Shown: piece after piece, positions 15,235 through 24,708 of the stretch | Numbering within the stretch: the stretch's first letter is position 1 | Layout: each line of letters begins with the position of its first letter | Assembly: GCF_014698445.1 (NCBI RefSeq) | Contig: NZ_JACJSZ010000032.1 | Location: 1-36,913, forward strand | Direction of reading: 5' to 3' | Length of the DNA stretch: 36,913 nt | Source: Microcystis elabens FACHB-917 | Lineage (GTDB): Bacteria; Cyanobacteriota; Cyanobacteriia; PCC-6307; Cyanobiaceae | The notes under the pieces: model-generated | What the model saw: the letters and a program-made list of their open reading frames with translations, nothing else | What the model was told of the DNA's origin: nothing | The model's database searches: none | Made by a program: the position numbers and the translations under genes

Positions 15235-15779
15235 GGGGCGGCGTCGGCTGGACTGCCACAGGATGGCCCATACGGCCGCAACAGGCTCGACCCCGGCCGG
15301 TAGAGGGGATGGAGCGGGGCGCCGGTGGAGGTGAGGCCCAGGCAGACCAGCCGGGAACGATGCGGGGCCAGCAGCTCCAGCACCCGTTCGTCCTGGCCGC
15401 CGCGGCGACCGCCGTTGCCCCAGCCCAGCCACACCGGCGCGGCCGGCGCCCCGGCCCGCACCCGGCGCCGGATCCAGGCCCGGTTGGCGGCGCCCTCCGG
15501 ATCGGCGGCCTGGGCCAGGGCGGCCGGGCGGGGGCTGATGCGGGCGAAGAGGTTCAGCACCTCCAGGCCTCCGTAGCCCCAGCCGGCGGCGAAGGCCATC
15601 AGCCTCCGCAGGGTGGGATCGTCGTGGCGGTGGTCGGCGCGGGAGGGGTTGAGGCCGATGAACAGCAACCGGCGGCCCTGCGGCTCCCACACCCGCTCCA
15701 GCCACCAGCGGTAGTGGCCGCAGCGGCTGAAGGCGGCCCGGCCGGAGATACTCACGATGGCGATCCCGACGGCGTTCAC
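15192..15779 (-). CDS. DUF1643-domain protein
   Basis: The 195-residue protein contains the DUF1643 signature LLFIGLNPSRADHRHDDPTL, then RRLMAFAAGWGYGGLEVLNLF and VWLGWGNGG. DUF1643 proteins are small and uncharacterised; no reaction is established. The start shown is a GTG at 15777-15779. A second GTG at 15753-15755 (MSISGRAAF) fits the family start equally well. The C-terminal 20 or so residues are Pro/Ala/Ser-rich and overlap the next gene, so the conserved part probably ends near PLYRPGSSLLRPYG. It is divergent from polA, with a 62-bp gap that must hold both promoters. Confidence 0.82.
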   Translation of the reverse strand: MNAVGIAIVSISGRAAFSRCGHYRWWLERVWEPQGRRLLFIGLNPSRADHRHDDPTLRRLMAFAAGWGYGGLEVLNLFARISPRPAALAQAADPEGAANRAWIRRRVRAGAPAAPVWLGWGNGGRRGGQDERVLELLAPHRSRLVCLGLTSTGAPLHPLYRPGSSLLRPYGPSCGSPADAAPWPAPPAATPSTSS

Positions 15780-15841
15780 GGCCGCCCCGGGCCGCCGGAT
15801 GGCAGGCTGTGGCGGACGGCGGACGGATCCCGGGAACGGCC

Positions 15842-18769
15842 ATGGAGCGGGACAAGCCCCTGTTGCTGCTGGTGGACGGGCACTCCCTGGCCTTCCGCAG
15901 CTTCTACGCCTTCGCCAAGGGCGGCGAGGGGGGACTGGCCACCAAGGACGGGGTGCCCACCAGCGTCACCTACGGCTTCCTCAAGGCCCTGATCGACAAC
16001 TGCAAGGGCCTGGCTCCCCAGGGGGTGGTGATCGCCTTCGACACCGCCGAGCCCACCTTCCGCCACGAGGCCGACGCCGCCTACAAGGCCCATCGGGAGG
16101 AGGCCCCCGAGCACTTCTTCGCCGACCTGGCCAACCTGCAGGGCATCCTGCGGGACTGCCTCGACCTGCCCCTGGCGATGGCCCCGGGCTACGAGGCCGA
16201 CGATGTGCTCGGCACCCTGGCCAACCGGGCGGCCGGCGAGGGCTGGCGGGTGCGGATCCTCTCCGGCGACCGCGACCTGTTCCAGCTGGTGGATGACGAA
16301 CGCGACATTGCCGTGCTGTACATGGGCGGCGGCCCCTACGCGAAGAACAGCGGCCCGACGGAGATCCGCCGGGCCCAGGTGATCGAGAAGCTGGGGGTGC
16401 CGCCGGAGGGGGTGGTGGACCTCAAGGCCCTCACCGGCGACAGTTCCGACAACATCCCCGGGGTCAGGGGGGTGGGTCCCAAGACCGCTCTCACCCTGCT
16501 CAAGGCCCACGGCGACCTGGACGGCATCTACGCCGCCCTCGACCAGCAGAAGGGGGCCCTGAAGACCAGGCTGGAGACCGACCGGGAGAACGCCTTCCGC
16601 TCGCGGATGCTGGCGGAGATCCTGGTGCGGATCCCCCTGCCCGCGGAGCCGCGCCTGGCCCTGGGACAGGTGGACAGCGCGGGGCTGGGGGCGCGCCTGG
16701 CCGAACTGGAGCTGTTCAGCCTGGTGAAGCAGGCCGAGGGCTTCGCCCGCCTGTTCTCGTCGGAGCCTCCCGAGCCCGCCGCCACCCCTGCCGCCGCAGC
16801 GGCCCCCGCCCCGCCCGAGGCCCCGGAACCCGCCGGCAGCCCGCAGGACGGGGGGGATCCGGCCCTGCCCGCGCTGCGGCCGGAGCTGGTCACCACCCCC
16901 GAGGCCCTGGCCGCCCTGATCGAGCGACTGATGGCCTGCACCGACCCGGCGGCGCCGGTGGCCCTCGACACCGAGACCACCTCCCTCAACCCCTTCAAGG
17001 CGGAGCTGGTGGGGATCGGCGTCTGCTGGGGGGAGGGGCTGGCGGACCTGGCCTACCTGCCCATCGGCCACCACCGCCCCCCCGCCGACGACCTGCTGAG
17101 CGCGCCGCCGCCGGCGCCGGAGCAGCTGCCCCTGGAGGCGGTGCTGCTGGCCCTGGGGCCCTGGCTGGCCAGCGCCGAGCATCCCAAGGCGCTGCAGAAC
17201 GCCAAGTACGACCGCCTGATCCTGCTGCGCCATGGGTTGCCCCTGGGGGGGGTGGTGATGGACACCCTGCTGGCGGACTACCTGCGGGACACCAACGACA
17301 AGCATGGCCTGGAGGCCATGGCGGAGCGGAACTTCGGGCTGCATCCCACGGCCTACGGCGACCTGGTGGCCAAGGGGCAGACCTTCGCCGACGTGCCGAT
17401 CGAGGCGGCGGCGCTCTACTGCGGCATGGACGTGCACCTCACCCGCCGCCTGGCGGCCGTGCTGGCCGACCAGCTGGCGGCGATGGGACCGCAGCTGCCC
17501 GCCCTGCTGCAGCAGGTGGAGCTGCCCCTGGAGCCGGTGCTGGCCCTGATGGAGGCCACCGGCATCCGCATCGACGTGCCCTACCTGAAGGAGCTGGCCG
17601 AGGAGCTGGGCACGACCCTGGGCCGGCTGGAGAAGGAGGCCCAGGCGGCGGCGGGGGTCGACTTCAACCTGGCCTCCCCCAAACAGCTCGGGGAGCTGCT
17701 GTTCGACACCCTGGGGCTCGACCGCAGGAAATCGCGCCGCACCAAGACCGGCTGGAGCACCGACGCGGCGGTGCTGGAGAAGCTGGAAGACGACCATCCG
17801 GTGGTGAAGCTGGTTCTGGAGCACCGCACCCTCAGCAAGCTGCTGAGCACCTACGTGGAGGCCCTGCCGGCGCTGGTGGAAGCGGAGACCGGGCGGGTGC
17901 ACACCGATTTCAACCAGGCGGTGACCGCCACCGGGCGCCTGTCGAGCAGCAACCCCAACCTGCAGAACATCCCCATCCGCACCGAGTTCAGCCGCCGCAT
18001 CCGCAAGGCTTTCCTGCCCCAGGAGGGCTGGCGGATGATCAGCGCCGACTACTCCCAGATCGAACTGCGGATCCTCACCCATCTCTCCGGGGAGCCGGTG
18101 CTGGTGCAGGCCTTCAATGAGGGCGACGACGTCCACGCCCTCACGGCCCGGCTGCTGCTCGAGACCGACACGGTGACGCCCGAGGAGCGGCGGCTGGGCA
18201 AGACGATCAACTTCGGGGTGATCTACGGCATGGGCGCCCAGCGGCTGGCCCGCGAAACCGGCCTGGGCCAGGCGCGGGCGAAGGAGTTCCTGAGCCTCTA
18301 CAAGCAGCGCTACCCGAAGGTGTTCGCCTATCTGGAGCTGCAGGAGCGGCTGGCCCTGAGCCGTGGCTACGTGGAGACGATCCTGGGCCGGCGGCGGCCG
18401 TTCCACTTCGATCCCGGCGGCCTGGGCCGGCTGCTGGGGCGGGATCCGCTGGAGATCGACCTGGAGGTGGCCCGCCGCGGCGGGATGGAGGCCCAGCAGC
18501 TGCGGGCGGCCGCCAACGCCCCCATCCAGGGCTCCAGCGCCGACATCATCAAGCTGGCCATGGTGGGGCTGCAGCAGGCGCTGACGGCAACGGGCCTGCC
18601 GGCGCGGCTGCTGCTGCAGGTGCACGACGAACTGGTGCTGGAGGCGGCCCCGGAGGCGCTCGAGGAGGTGCGGGCGCTCACCCGCCGCACCATGGAGCAG
18701 GCGGTGCAGCTGCTGGTGCCGCTGGCGGTGGACACCGGGGTGGGGCCGAACTGGATGGAGGCGAAATAG
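15842..18769 (+). CDS. polA: DNA polymerase I with 5'-3' and 3'-5' exonuclease domains
   Basis: Repair and Okazaki-fragment polymerase of 975 residues, a normal length. The 5'-3' exonuclease occupies about 1-300 (LLLVDGHSLAFRSFYAF, SGDRDLFQLVDD, TGDSSDNIPGVRGVGPKTA). A Pro/Ala linker follows (about 310-345). The 3'-5' proofreading domain appears intact, with the DxE pair in VALDTETTSL, NAKYDRL and YCGMDVHLT. The polymerase domain covers about 560-975, with TGRLSSSNPNLQNIP, motif A SADYSQIELRILTHLSGE, the O-helix in RRLGKTINFGVIYGMG and motif C LLLQVHDELVLEA. The ATG at 15842 starts MERDKPLLLLVDGHS; an ATG at 15809 in frame would add 11 unlikely residues. Confidence 0.96.
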   Translation: MERDKPLLLLVDGHSLAFRSFYAFAKGGEGGLATKDGVPTSVTYGFLKALIDNCKGLAPQGVVIAFDTAEPTFRHEADAAYKAHREEAPEHFFADLANLQGILRDCLDLPLAMAPGYEADDVLGTLANRAAGEGWRVRILSGDRDLFQLVDDERDIAVLYMGGGPYAKNSGPTEIRRAQVIEKLGVPPEGVVDLKALTGDSSDNIPGVRGVGPKTALTLLKAHGDLDGIYAALDQQKGALKTRLETDRENAFRSRMLAEILVRIPLPAEPRLALGQVDSAGLGARLAELELFSLVKQAEGFARLFSSEPPEPAATPAAAAAPAPPEAPEPAGSPQDGGDPALPALRPELVTTPEALAALIERLMACTDPAAPVALDTETTSLNPFKAELVGIGVCWGEGLADLAYLPIGHHRPPADDLLSAPPPAPEQLPLEAVLLALGPWLASAEHPKALQNAKYDRLILLRHGLPLGGVVMDTLLADYLRDTNDKHGLEAMAERNFGLHPTAYGDLVAKGQTFADVPIEAAALYCGMDVHLTRRLAAVLADQLAAMGPQLPALLQQVELPLEPVLALMEATGIRIDVPYLKELAEELGTTLGRLEKEAQAAAGVDFNLASPKQLGELLFDTLGLDRRKSRRTKTGWSTDAAVLEKLEDDHPVVKLVLEHRTLSKLLSTYVEALPALVEAETGRVHTDFNQAVTATGRLSSSNPNLQNIPIRTEFSRRIRKAFLPQEGWRMISADYSQIELRILTHLSGEPVLVQAFNEGDDVHALTARLLLETDTVTPEERRLGKTINFGVIYGMGAQRLARETGLGQARAKEFLSLYKQRYPKVFAYLELQERLALSRGYVETILGRRRPFHFDPGGLGRLLGRDPLEIDLEVARRGGMEAQQLRAAANAPIQGSSADIIKLAMVGLQQALTATGLPARLLLQVHDELVLEAAPEALEEVRALTRRTMEQAVQLLVPLAVDTGVGPNWMEAK

Positions 18770-18901
18770 GGAGGGAAGGGCCGGGTGGCATCGCCGTGAC
18801 AGCGGGGTGTCGCCAGCCCGCCAGCCGCTCGGCACCAGGATCAAGCCGATGCGCTGGGGGCGAAGCATAGTCATGGGGCCCTTCCTGGACGCAGGGATCC
18901 C

Positions 18902-20827
18902 ATGGCCAAGCCCACCCCCAATCAGGACGAGAACCTCGTCAGCAGCGAGCATCCGTTCGCGGGAAATTTCCACAAGACGCTGCCCCACAACCGCTACGGC
19001 GAGGTGGACGTGGCCGCCTACCGGCACTTTGAGCGCACCTGCATCGAGATCGAGGCCGGTGCGCCGATCAACTTCGAGGGCGTGCCGTCAGGCCCGGATG
19101 CCCCCTCCCTGCCGGATGTCCCCCAGACGGCGTTCAAGATGGGCACGGAGGACACCCCCCAGATCAAGGCCCTGGGCCAGGGGGCGGCGAAGTTCACCAG
19201 CCCCCTGGCCGGCGCAGCGCTCGAGAGTTTCGGGCCCGACCCGAAAACCCTGGAGATGCCGCCGGCACCCAGCATCCGATCGATCTCCGCCACCGCGGAG
19301 ATGGTGGAGCTGTACTGGATGGCGCTGCTGCGCGACGCGCCGCTGGTGGCGTTCCAGTTCGACCGCACGGCCCCCGAAGACGGCTGTGCGGACCTGGCCG
19401 ATCACGACACGGAGCTCGGCTACGGCGTCGCCGACCGGATCGGCACGGCCCGCCAGGCGGTGAACCGCTGCTTCGATGCCGCCGTGCGCCTCGACCGCGA
19501 TCCCGGCCGGCTTCGCACCCCCCTGGATCTGGCGCGAGGGAGCGGCGGCGCCCGCATCGACCTGCAGACCCTCTTCCGCAGCGGCCTGCCCGGTGAGGAC
19601 GCCGGACCGCTGCTGAGCCAGTTCTTTCTGCAGAACGTCGGTTACGGCACCCAGACGATCGACCAGAGCCAGGTTCCCTACATCGCCAGACGGGATTTCC
19701 TGGTCACCCACGGCGACTGGCTGCTGGCGCAGAACACCGGCAAGGACCGCTACGGCCGGGATTACGGCAATGGCAACAACTACGGCGACCAGCTGCACCG
19801 GGATGCCGTCTACTACCCGCCGGGCAACGGCCGCCGCCTGATCAGCACGATGCGCGACCTGGCGCGGTTCGTGAACCGCGATGCCCTGCATCAGGCCTAC
19901 TTCAATGCCGCCCTGTTCCTGCTCAACATCGATGCCCCCCTCGATGGCGGCAATCCCTATGCCGGCCCACGCTTTTCCCGTGAGGGAGCGTTCGCCTCGC
20001 TCGGTGGGCCCGACCTGCTGACGGTGGTGTCGGAGGTGGCCAGCCGGGCGCTGAAGGTGGTGTGGCGGCAGAAGTGGCTGGTGCACCGCCGCTGCCGGCC
20101 GGAGGTGTGCGGCGGCCTGCTGCAGATGGAGCGCAACGGCTTCGGGGGCGAGACGCGGCCCTACGGCCTGGTGACCTCGGTGGATGCCCTGCCGGAGTTC
20201 CAGACGGCCGTGAATGACACCTTCGCCGCGGTGAGCGCCCACAACGCCTCCCTTCCCGGCGGCGCCGCCACGATCTTCCTGCCGATGGCCTTCTCGGCCG
20301 GTTCCCCCAACCACCCGGCCTACGGGGCGGGCCATGCCACCGTGGCCGGCGCCTGCGTGACGGTGCTCAAGGCCTGGTTCGACGAGGACGCGCGGCTGTT
20401 CGACATCTATGCGAGGGCCAATGCCAGGGCCGGGGTGCAGCGGGTGGGTCCCAAGGATCCCCCCGACACCCCAGACCCTAACCCCCCCACGGAGCTGCTG
20501 CAGCCGGGCTACCGCCGGGTCGGCTCCGACCTGGAGGCCTTCTGCCCGCCCCAGCCCTACCCCTCGCCCGCCAGCTCCGATGCGGGGCGCATCACGGTGG
20601 GGGGCGAACTCAACAAGCTGGCCAGCAACGTGGCCATGGGCCGTTCGATGGGGGGCGTCCACTGGCGCAGCGACAACACCCGCAGCCTGCGGCTGGGCGA
20701 GGAGGTGGCGATCGAGATCCTGCGCAAACGCTCGAGCGAATACGCCGAGCGGCCGCTCTCGTTCCGGTTCCGCTCCTTCGACGGCGAGCCGGTGCAGATC
20801 GTCCAGGGGGAGGTGCTGCGGGGCTGA
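18902..20827 (+). CDS. Vanadium-dependent haloperoxidase (bromoperoxidase-like)
   Basis: The 641-residue protein belongs to the vanadium haloperoxidases, which use H2O2 to oxidise halides (usually bromide) to hypohalous acid. The active-site spacing of the algal enzymes is kept: K391 (RQKWLVHRR) and R399 eight residues on; H471 and G477-H478 in SPNHPAYGAGHATVAGA; R581 and H587 six apart in NVAMGRSMGGVHWRSD. The residue before G477 is Ala476, where characterised algal enzymes have Ser in an SGH motif. The N-terminal 130 residues are Pro/Gly-rich with no clear signal peptide. It stands between polA and rfbD, with about 130 bp upstream and 53 bp downstream. A few marine Synechococcus are known to carry this enzyme. 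Confidence 0.9.
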   Translation: MAKPTPNQDENLVSSEHPFAGNFHKTLPHNRYGEVDVAAYRHFERTCIEIEAGAPINFEGVPSGPDAPSLPDVPQTAFKMGTEDTPQIKALGQGAAKFTSPLAGAALESFGPDPKTLEMPPAPSIRSISATAEMVELYWMALLRDAPLVAFQFDRTAPEDGCADLADHDTELGYGVADRIGTARQAVNRCFDAAVRLDRDPGRLRTPLDLARGSGGARIDLQTLFRSGLPGEDAGPLLSQFFLQNVGYGTQTIDQSQVPYIARRDFLVTHGDWLLAQNTGKDRYGRDYGNGNNYGDQLHRDAVYYPPGNGRRLISTMRDLARFVNRDALHQAYFNAALFLLNIDAPLDGGNPYAGPRFSREGAFASLGGPDLLTVVSEVASRALKVVWRQKWLVHRRCRPEVCGGLLQMERNGFGGETRPYGLVTSVDALPEFQTAVNDTFAAVSAHNASLPGGAATIFLPMAFSAGSPNHPAYGAGHATVAGACVTVLKAWFDEDARLFDIYARANARAGVQRVGPKDPPDTPDPNPPTELLQPGYRRVGSDLEAFCPPQPYPSPASSDAGRITVGGELNKLASNVAMGRSMGGVHWRSDNTRSLRLGEEVAIEILRKRSSEYAERPLSFRFRSFDGEPVQIVQGEVLRG

Positions 20828-20880
20828 GCCGCGTCACAGGGGTCAAGGTAAGCTGCACGCCATTCACGACCCAGCCATCG

Positions 20881-21780
20881 ATGCCTGAACCGGTGCGGGT
20901 GCTCCTGACCGGCCGCCACGGCCAGCTGGGCAGGGCCCTGCTGGCCGGCCCACCCGCCGGCATCGAGGTGATCGCCACCGGCCGGGATGAACTGGATCTG
21001 GCGGACGCCGCCGCCTGCCGGGCGGCGGTGGCCCGGCACCGCCCCGACTGGGTGCTCAACGCCGGCGCCTACACCGCGGTGGATCGGGCCGAGGCCGAGC
21101 CGGAGCAGGCCGAGGCGGTCAACGCCGGCGCCCCGGGAGCCTTCGCCGAGGCCCTGGCCGCCTCCGGCGGGCGGCTGCTGCAGGTGAGCACCGATTTCGT
21201 CTTCAACGGCGAGCAGGGCCATCCCTATACGCCGGAGCAGGCCCTGGCGCCGCTGGGCGTCTACGGCGCCACCAAGGCCGAAGGTGAACGGCTGGCGGCG
21301 GCCGCCCTGCCGTCGGATCGCCTCTGCCTGCTGCGCACCAGCTGGGTGTACGGGCCGATGGGGGCGAATTTCTGCCTCACCATGCTGCGGCTGCACCGGG
21401 CGAAGGCCGCCGCCGGTGAGCCCCTCGGGGTGGTGGCCGACCAGGTGGGCTGCCCCACCGCCACCGCCGGCCTGGCGGAGGCCTGCTGGCGGGTGATCGG
21501 GCGGGGGGTGAGCGGCCGCCACCACTGGAGCGACTGCGGCGCCGCCAGCTGGTACGACTTCGCCGTGGCCATCGGGGAGCGGGCGGCGGCCCGCGGACTG
21601 ATCACCGCACCGGCCCGGGTGCGGCCGATCACCACCGCCGACTACCCCACCCCGGCGCGACGTCCCGCCTATTCCCTGCTGGATGCCACCACCACCCGAC
21701 GTGCCCTCGACCTGGAGGGGCAACACTGGCAGTCCGCCCTTGCCGAGGTGCTGGCCCAGGTGGCGGCGCCGCCCGCCTGA
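20881..21780 (+). CDS. rfbD: dTDP-4-dehydrorhamnose reductase
   Basis: Final step of dTDP-L-rhamnose synthesis, NAD(P)H-dependent. The 299-residue protein shows the cofactor loop LLTGRHGQLGRALL near residue 9, the LNAGAYTAVDRAEAEPEQAE segment, QVSTDFVFNGEQ, and the catalytic YGATKAEGE (YxxxK). The C-terminal ITTADYPTPARRPAYSLLDA is the family's typical substrate-binding end. It is followed after 60 bp by rfbB; rfbA and rfbC are not in the window. The rhamnose product probably feeds surface polysaccharide. The upstream gene, 53 bp away, is the haloperoxidase. Confidence 0.94.
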   Translation: MPEPVRVLLTGRHGQLGRALLAGPPAGIEVIATGRDELDLADAAACRAAVARHRPDWVLNAGAYTAVDRAEAEPEQAEAVNAGAPGAFAEALAASGGRLLQVSTDFVFNGEQGHPYTPEQALAPLGVYGATKAEGERLAAAALPSDRLCLLRTSWVYGPMGANFCLTMLRLHRAKAAAGEPLGVVADQVGCPTATAGLAEACWRVIGRGVSGRHHWSDCGAASWYDFAVAIGERAAARGLITAPARVRPITTADYPTPARRPAYSLLDATTTRRALDLEGQHWQSALAEVLAQVAAPPA

Positions 21781-21840
21781 CGCTCCTTCCCCGCCACCCT
21801 TCTTTCCTGCCTCGCTCCCGTCCTGATCCGCCCCACCCCG

Positions 21841-23000
21841 ATGGCCCTTCATCCCTCCCTCGACCTGCCGCTGCTGCTTGCCGGCCGGCGCCGCATCCTG
21901 GTGACGGGCGGGGCGGGCTTCATCGGCGGGGCGCTGGTGCGGCGGCTGCTGCGGGACAGCGCGGCGACGGTGTTCAACCTCGACAAGATGGGCTATGCCA
22001 GCGATCTGCTGGGGGTCCACAACACGCTGGCGGAGCTGGGTCCGGCGGCGGAGCGGGCCGACGGGCCGCGGCACCGGCTGCTGCAGGTGGACCTGGCCGA
22101 TGGGGAGGCCACGGCGGCGGCGGTGCGGCAGGCCGATCCGGATCTGGTGCTGCACCTGGCGGCCGAAAGCCACGTCGACCGCTCGATCGACGATCCGGGC
22201 GCCTTCCTGGTCAGCAACGTGATGGGCACCTACCACCTGCTGCAGGCGGTGCGGGCCCACTGGGAGGGGTTGGCGGTGGAGCGGCGGGAGCTGTTCCGCT
22301 TCCACCACATCAGCACCGATGAGGTGTTCGGCTCCCTGGGGGAAACGGGCCGTTTCTCGGAGACCACCCCCTACGACCCACGCAGCCCCTATTCGGCCAG
22401 CAAGGCGGGCAGCGACCATCTGGTGCAGGCCTGGCACCACACCTACGGGCTGCCGGTGGTGCTGACCAACTGCAGCAACAATTACGGGCCCTGGCAGTTC
22501 CCCGAGAAGCTGATCCCGGTGGTGATCCTCAAGGCGGCCGCCGGCGAGGCGATCCCCCTGTACGGCGACGGGGCCAACGTGCGCGACTGGCTCTACGTGG
22601 AAGACCACGTGGAGGCGTTGCTGCTGGCCGCCTGCCGGGGGGAGCTGGGCCGCAGCTACTGCGTCGGCGGCCACGGCGAGCGCACCAATAAGGAGATGGT
22701 GTTGGCCATCTGCGCCCTGCTCGACGAACTGCGGCCCGACGGCGCCCCCCACGCCGGCCTGATCACCCCGGTGAGCGACCGGCCCGGCCACGACCGGCGC
22801 TACGCCATCGACCCGCAACGGATCAGCAGCGAGCTGGGCTGGCGGCCGCGCCACGATGTCGGGCAGGGATTGCGGGCCACGGTGGAGTGGTACCTGGAGC
22901 ACCAGGAGTGGTGCACCAACGTGCGCAACCGGGCCGGCTACGGCGGCGGCCGCCTGGGCCAGGCGGCCGCCGCCACGGGAGCCGTGGCGGTAAAGGGCCA

Positions 23001-23004
<4 letters not shown>
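21841..23004 (+). CDS. rfbB: dTDP-glucose 4,6-dehydratase
   Basis: Converts dTDP-glucose to dTDP-4-keto-6-deoxyglucose using a bound NAD. The 387-residue sequence has [19 protein letters not shown] near residue 20, [14 protein letters not shown], the catalytic [15 protein letters not shown] (DE pair), [15 protein letters not shown] (YxxxK), [15 protein letters not shown] and HDRRYAIDP. The last 20 or so residues ([20 protein letters not shown]) go beyond the usual end and are Gly/Ala-rich. The stop overlaps the start of cysS in TTGA, so the two genes look translationally coupled although they belong to different pathways. Confidence 0.95.
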
Positions 23005-24473
<1,469 letters not shown>

Positions 24474-24708
24474 GCCGCCAACCGGAGCCGGTCGGGCAGG
24501 GCCTGGATGGGGAGGACGTTGCGGCCGGGCGCGGACGGATCGCCCCCTCGGTTCCAGCATCATCAAGGCTCCACCGTGGGCCGGATGCCGCTGTTCCCCA
24601 TCGACGCGCAGACCGCTCCATTCCACTGAAGGTGGCCGAACTGCCGGCTGAGCAGCGCGTTTCGTAATCCAGGGGCCTGCTCAGGGAGCTCCCTCCTGCC
24701 CCCCACAA

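Noticed and set aside
15776..19027. Minus-strand open frame of over 1000 codons opposite polA
   Set aside because: Composition is Gln/Gly/His/Arg/Leu-rich without domains, and it mirrors polA codon structure. High GC makes stops rare on the opposite strand. polA has complete motifs.
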